Shown: one piece after another, positions 1-64,000 of the stretch
Numbering within the stretch: the first letter of the stretch is position 1
Layout of the letters: every line of letters starts with the position of its first letter
Assembly (NCBI RefSeq): GCF_001522545.3
Contig: NC_031768.1
Location: 94,491,669 to 94,555,668, forward strand
Direction: 5' to 3'
DNA: 64,000 nt
From: Parus major
Taxonomy: Eukaryota; Chordata; Aves; Passeriformes; Paridae
Translations under genes and position numbers: made by a program
The notes under the pieces: generated by a model
Database searches by the model: none
Told to the model about the DNA's origin: nothing
Seen by the model: the letters and a program-made list of their open reading frames with translations, nothing else

Positions 1-55
1 ATTGTCTAATTTTATCTGTATCATGGTAACAGGAATTAAGCTTCATTGGCATTCC

Positions 56-253
56 TTAAGATGAAAAGTTTTTTGCTAAATCTAATATACTTAAATTGTC
101 AGACATTTCTGTGGCTTTATACCTTACGAAACCTAGCATATACTCTTCTTGGCTAATAGCTTGATGGCTGTCAATAGGAATTACAGAACTGGCTATGCAT
201 CTAACAAGATTCTCTACTTGGTGCTTCTCAGCCTTTTTTTTTTCTGCTAACAA
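56..253 (-). other. Unidentified open frame with a terminal-exon look
   Basis: On the minus strand an acceptor-like tract (aattgttagcag) at about 243-254 is followed by an open frame of some 60 residues, ending in TAA at 56-58: KKAEKHQVENLVRCIASSVI, then PIDSHQAISQEEYMLGFVRY and on to LDLAKNFSS. The composition (charged, few Cys/Trp, balanced) looks more protein-like than most chance frames nearby. I do not recognise the family. It lies upstream of the first TFG exon in the window and antisense to it, so it could be the last exon of an antisense neighbour, a retrocopy fragment in a TFG intron, or chance. No poly(A) signal can be checked because the window ends. Confidence 0.3.
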
Positions 254-744
254 TTTAAAATAGAAAATTTATTAATTCTTCTTAATGCCCTCATCCTAAA
301 GGTTACAATATGTGAGGGAGAATTAAGATGGAATGATCCCAGTTCTTTTGGGTGACATTAATCCATGTAAGCCATGTATATTGATGTGCATGTTCATCTC
401 ACTGTGCAGGATAGACTGTTTAGAACATGCATCTTTGTTCAGACAGTGAATCTGAGTGTGTCTGGTACGACAGAAGAGCATCAAAGGATGGTTTGCCAGT
501 GTTGCGGATTGCTAAGAGAAGTAATTATCATTTATTGTGTTACCATGATAATAAGGAATAGAAGGGCTTTGTGTTAAGACATCAGTGGATTTTGGAATCA
601 GCGTTTAGGAAAGGTTACTAAAAAGCTGGAGAAAGTGTTTGATTTGGAGGGAGCCCACACCTCATCATACCCCATTTTTAATGGCAAATTAAAAAAAACT
701 GTTTAACTTTGATAAAGTCTGATTGTTCAAATCCTGTTATGGAT

Positions 745-1165
745 CATAATTGCGAACAGGGATGCGGATCCTCCTCTTCCTGGCACTGGTGAGGTGGTAC
801 CAGTGAGGGGTGCATGTTTGTGCTCATGTAATGTGTGCACTCCAGACTTGGAAAAGCTGTGGAGGGGTCCAGCAGGGTGTGATGAGGACAGGGAGGGGAT
901 TTGTGCAGACGGCCTTCAGGGAGCATGGGAGGGAGCTGGGCTTCTTCACTGTGCTGCAGAGGGGGCTGAGCCAGTGGAAAGGGAGTTGCAAAGGCTATGG
1001 AATGTGAACCATTTGCGGTAGCACCAGATGGCAGCAGCCAGAAATTGCAGTTTGAGAGGCTGAGTATGAGTTTTGGCCAGGAGGGCAGTGTGTCACTGGA
1101 GCAGGCTGCCTGGTGGGGTTTGGAGCCCTCATTTCTGGAGACTTTCCAGTCTCTACTCAGAGAAT
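745..1165 (+). mobile_element. Probable degenerate CR1-like 3' fragment
   Basis: A GC-richer block inside AT-rich intron. The part at about 1085-1155 (cactggagcaggctgcctgg, then gagccctcatttctggagac) resembles the stretch before the 3' end of bird CR1 elements (ctggaacaggctgccc ... ccctggag). The octamer tail is not visible, so this would be an old truncated copy. Overlapping reading frames on both strands are attributed to it. Confidence 0.4.
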
Positions 1166-2857
1166 CCATGACTGATACTGCTATCAACAGATGTCTTTTT
1201 AAGATTGTGAAAGTGAAAACTGCATTAAAAAAATCTTGGGAGGCAACAGTATTTTTTTCAGGAAAACTTGAAAATTATTTTATATGCCATCACTTTATTA
1301 GTGTTTGTAACTTAATTTTGTTAGAAAGCACCTTCTTTGAAGTCTGACAGGCACTGTGTTATTAATAGTACTTAAGAAAACCTTCCATTGCAGAGGTGTT
1401 ACTTGTAGTCAGGGATGACAGAATATGTAGTTCTTAAAATTCTGAGCTGTTTTTGACTTCATATCACGTGTTTTATGACTATTCATTCTGAAGCATTAAT
1501 TTATTTGAAAATTTTAACCGTAACTTAGATACAGTTTGCCCTTGTCACCAATCTGTAAGGAATTTATATACACTAAGAATTTTAAGGAGGTCATCTGTAA
1601 TGGAAAACCTGTTCCTGTGTCCGTCCGCAGAGCCCCCTTGCTACAGTGTTTCATAGAGGAGCCTGGGCAGCACTGAGTTGGCTTTGTTCCAAGCTGTGTG
1701 GCATTTATCTAAAAACTGTTGCTTTTCAAGGTGAAACTTCTCTAGTTGGATGGTCTTTCACCTCTGTTCCCAGTCATCAAACTGCTGAAGGAAGTGTTCC
1801 TGCTATCCCTTTGCCAGAACACATTTTCCTGATAACGCGCTCCCACTCTTTCCTTTGCGCTGCTTAGCTTGGGTTCATTTAAGCGATGAACAACCTGTTG
1901 AATGTATTAAACACCAGAAAATTTTTCCTCCCGAAGACAATAGTCTTTAGTTGTGATTTTGTTGAGTAAGCAAAGATGTTAATGTAGCTTTCCTTGACTC
2001 AATTTAAAAATTGTGAGAGACCAGACTTAATGGGAACTTGGTATCACTTTTGAGGACTAGTACGATTAAAGGTGATCAGTGCTTTGTGCACAGCCCTTTG
2101 TATCTTAAGAATAAATGATCCCATCCAGTTCGAATATAGTTCCTGTGACAGATGGCAAATGTGCAAATTCGCCAGAATCCTCTGACACGTGACATGGAAG
2201 AAATCCATGCCTAAGAATTGTGATTTTGTATCAAATTCCTTTTTGAGAGAAGTTTTCTTCTGACTACTCTGGCATCTTTGTGTCTTCATACTTATTTGTG
2301 GGTTAAAGCTGAGAGAGACCTTCACTATTCACTTCTACACATGAGTTTTGTTTTTCAGCAAGGGAATGGTAGTAGTCTTGCAACCTATGTTTTGAATATA
2401 ACCTGAGGAAGTGCTCTAGACGTTTGAAATTTTATTTTGGTTTTTAAAAATTGAATTTGGTTTGGCTTGTGCATTTATCTGAGTTCTCTCTGTTCGTGAA
2501 CAGCCCGGTTCTAGAGCCACTTGGCATAGGCATCTCACTTTTTACTGGTAGCCTCATTCTTCCTGGCACTGGACTTTGTGAACTCTTAGCTCTAATGTTT
2601 CATCCTGTATGTTAACATAAAAGAACGATGAACTATATGGAACATCAAAGGGCTAATGTCAGAAGACTCTTTTTTAGAGCCAGTCATGCATCTGTCCTAC
2701 CTTCTGTGCATGATTTCTCTGCACACTGATTCTTGCACTAAAATAATAAACATTTTTTCTAGCAACATCACAATCAGATAGGGAAAGTTATTTTTGAGTA
2801 ATGAAGGAACACTTCCATCCTGATATGAAGGTCAGTAATTAGAGGCTATAATTTTAA

Positions 2858-14854
<11,997 letters not shown>

Positions 14855-15275
14855 GGACGTGCCCCTGAAGACAGCGACTGACACGTGCGATTCCATCCCG
14901 ACAGACTCCAGGATTTTTAATTGAGATTCCAAAACTGTAATGAGGCAAAACTATAGCTGTTAATTAAATTCTGCTGGGGGAGGGAAATGACCAAATCTTT
15001 CCTGCTTTAAATTGTATTCGCTTCCTAGTTTAATTTGGGGCTGGGTGGTTTTTGGAAAACACTACTTAAATGTCTGTAAAGTGATTGACATTCTAGCTTG
15101 CCTTGTCTGAAGGATATGAAGATACTAGTTGGAAGTTTAGCCCACTTATCAGGCTTGTTTTTACTAATACCATGATGTACTAAATTAGATTCATTCTGGA
15201 AGTCAAACTAGATATGATGTATTATAAATTGTAATGTTCACATGGAAAAACTAATAAAAACCCTGAATCTATTAA
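14855..15275 (+). other. TFG: TFG 3' UTR
   Basis: About 420 bases from the TAA to just past a canonical AATAAA. AT-rich, with no competing open frame. The end is estimated from the poly(A) signal, not observed. Confidence 0.75.
15253..15258 (+). terminator. TFG: Poly(A) signal AATAAA of TFG
   Basis: Perfect AATAAA hexamer 399 bases after the stop codon, in the expected orientation. It is the only perfect hexamer seen between the stop and the convergent gene, so cleavage is expected about 10-30 bases downstream. Confidence 0.75.
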
Positions 15276-16154
15276 ATGCCTGATCTTGATTTTAGAAGTT
15301 AGGGAATACAGAACAAGACAACTGTGCTAAAGGCCAGTGTGCATACTCGGGGCAAAGAGCTCCATCTCTTTTTTTCGTGGTAAAGAGCAGTGTGCTGGGG
15401 TTTGCAGGAGGAGAGGCAGAGTTCTGGATTTGTAAATGGAGAAGTGCTGGACTGCAGATGGCTTTCACAGAGGTTTCACAACTGGGGGTGGTTTTGTGCT
15501 GTCAGCTGTCATTAATTGTCAAGTGACCCTTTTACCAAATCGTTAGGAACCAGTCCATAAAATCTTAAAGCCTCTTATCAATTTTGCATTAACAAGGTGT
15601 GGGAGAGAATTCATTTATTACTTGAAAATTTAAACCAAATGTGTATCTTTAAAAAAGAACTCATAAAAACCCCCCAGCTTTTGACTGTGACTCCACAGTT
15701 CTTCTGGGTGGTTCTTTGCCACCCAGAAAACTTGGGAGTGCAATCCTAGCGACTCAATTTTGAGCCAAGAAAAAGCAGATCAAGGGCTGTAATGAAGTCA
15801 ATAGACCATATTACAGCAGAGGGCAAAACATTCTCCCAGTTAATATTTTCCATTTTGCAGATTCTAGGAATATGTAAAACTAAGTGGGGAATAAAAAAAT
15901 GAACTGGAGCAAGCTGCCTGAATTCTCCTAAAGAAAAATTAGGAAGTTGAGTGAAAACATTCTTACCTTCAGCATCCTTAAACAGTGCAGTGCCCACAGT
16001 TAGCCAGTAAGCTGTGGCTGTACCTCCTCCCATTTCTGCTCTCGTACCTAACACCTCCCATTTAACAAGGGCTTGTGTCCAGCAAGCAGTTTGTTCTGAA
16101 TAACAGCATTTACCACAGAAACTAGCCCTTGATTCCATGTAAAACACTTGAAAA
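15276..16154. other. Intergenic spacer between convergent TFG and ABI3BP
   Basis: About 0.9 kb separating the estimated 3' ends of the two genes. Nothing recognisable; a minus-strand frame at 15746-16147 has no domain. Confidence 0.65.
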
Positions 16155-17399
16155 AAAACACTTGATTAAAAAATATTTTATTAGGAGTACAGTGTACCTG
16201 CAATGTACTTTATAAGGTATTTTCTATAAATGACTACTATATAGATCTGGGTGTTCCTGTTCATATTTCTTCAATACATTAGTAAGATAATGAATAACAC
16301 CTTTAAAAAAACCTACATCTCTTTATTTAGTTCGTAAATGTTCAAGCGGTACAACAAGTAGCTTTGGGAGAGGTTTTAATCAAAATAAATGTAAAGCAAT
16401 TTCAAAGTTCAGTTATCAGTATTTCCCCTTTGTCCCCAATGAAAAATGTTATAAACCAGAATTTTCTTTTTAAATAAACGTGATCATGCTGTTATAACTA
16501 GTTTATTCTTTTTCCTCTTTCATTTGTCTTCCCAAGTTCCCTTGCATGGTATGTACATTTGGCTTTTGAACCAGTGTCAGGCTCTGAAAACTGCATTTTC
16601 CTGAAAAACCCCAGCTGGGTTTTTCATTCCAGCCAGGCCAGCTTTGTTTCTTCATTCCATGTACATATGTACCTGTCCACTTCAATTAGAGAGCACCAGC
16701 CCTCCCTGCCAGGCTCACGGGCAGCGGCTCTTACTCCACAGTGTCAGGCTGAACATGGCTTTGGCTGGGGCTGACACATTTGAAAACAAACACAGAAGAA
16801 AACCCCACTGAACTTGATCATTTAAAGCTGCACATACAGCAACCTGCCTCGGCATTTTGGCAGGAGCATAAACTATGTGTAAGGAGAAAGTGCTTCAAGT
16901 TTACTGGCTGCAGAATATTAAAAGTTATAGGATCTTTTCTATAATTTACGACTGGGAGATGTTACAGGTGGATTAGGATGGGTAGCTTATGGCACTTGCA
17001 TTACAGGACCAGTGAATATTTAAAAACTAACGCACACTGCATTCCATGACCAACTCTGGCATATCTGTGCCTTAAACATTTATTACAACATCGTGATAAA
17101 TAATATACACACTGTATCTTTTAAAATACCATATAAACCATACCTCAAGAATAGGGAGCCAGCTTCCCTATACATTATCCTACAACATGTCCCTAGCCTG
17201 TGTTTCTTTTTATTCTAAAAACAAGTTTGTAACACTGGATAACTACAGTAAGCAGCCTACACTATTACACAATTAATGCAGTATTGGCATTAGACTGGCA
17301 TAAGCCTCGCTCGTCAGCCAACACCGAAGTGCCGGGCGCACCGTAAGCGTTGCCTTCCTGCAGCCTGCGCTGGGCCTCTGCACCGACCTCACGTGGCAT
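16155..17399 (-). other. ABI3BP: ABI3BP 3' UTR
   Basis: About 1.2 kb of AT-rich sequence after the stop, without plausible frames, to the AATAAA at 16182-16177. The extent is estimated from the signal. Confidence 0.65.
16177..16182 (-). terminator. ABI3BP: Poly(A) signal AATAAA of ABI3BP
   Basis: tttatt on the + strand reads AATAAA on the minus strand, about 1.2 kb downstream of the stop codon. Other AATAAA-like hexamers lie nearer the stop (for example around 17080), so shorter 3' ends are possible. Confidence 0.55.
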
Positions 17400-63992
<46,593 letters not shown>

Positions 63993-64000
63993 CTGCAACA

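Noticed and set aside
744..1187. Overlapping open frames on both strands (up to 147 aa)
   Set aside because: They lie in a GC-richer CR1-like fragment, show no domain and have opposing frames of similar length; treated as repeat-derived chance frames.

Overview
This window is vertebrate, almost certainly avian, genomic DNA. It is AT-rich, intron-dominated sequence with GT-AG spliced exons. It carries a CR1 retrotransposon 3' end with the bird-type ATTCTATGATTC-like tail, an avian endogenous-retrovirus-type solo LTR, and a tRNA-Ile-derived SINE with a CR1-like tail. That SINE resembles the TguSINE1 family known from songbirds, so a passerine is the best guess (an inference). No prokaryotic features, CRISPR arrays or operons are present.

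Two protein-coding genes lie tail-to-tail, an arrangement also known from human chromosome 3q12. On the + strand, positions 1 to about 15,275 hold the 3' part of TFG (trafficking from ER to Golgi regulator, TRK-fused gene). Six coding exons (2883-14854) were resolved to the base, all joined in phase 1, followed by a short 3' UTR with an AATAAA signal at 15253. They encode the end of the PB1 domain, the coiled coil and the P/Q/Y-rich disordered tail. The first part of the PB1 domain lies upstream of the window. A minus-strand reading frame at 56-253, which looks like a terminal exon, could not be identified.

On the - strand, from about 64,000 down to about 16,160, lies the 3' part of ABI3BP (target of Nesh-SH3, an extracellular matrix protein). 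Twenty-seven coding exons were resolved with consistent phase, about 764 residues plus a stop codon. In transcript order there is first a long array of small phase-1 cassette exons (mostly 75 nt, with some 48 nt) encoding Pro/Thr/Lys-rich repeats. Next come linker exons, a fibronectin type III domain split over three exons, and the conserved four-cysteine C-terminal domain ending in IPGKW. A further 48-nt in-phase candidate exon (42666-42713) is proposed.

The rest is intron: old CR1 and LTR fragments, a 0.7 kb GA-rich microsatellite containing a 376-base assembly gap (29739-30114), AT-rich tracts and short duplications. I see no novel multi-gene system. The most informative material is the exon-duplication history and possible extra exons of ABI3BP, the unidentified frame at the left edge, and the abrupt GC-rich last exon of TFG with its NAGNAG acceptor.
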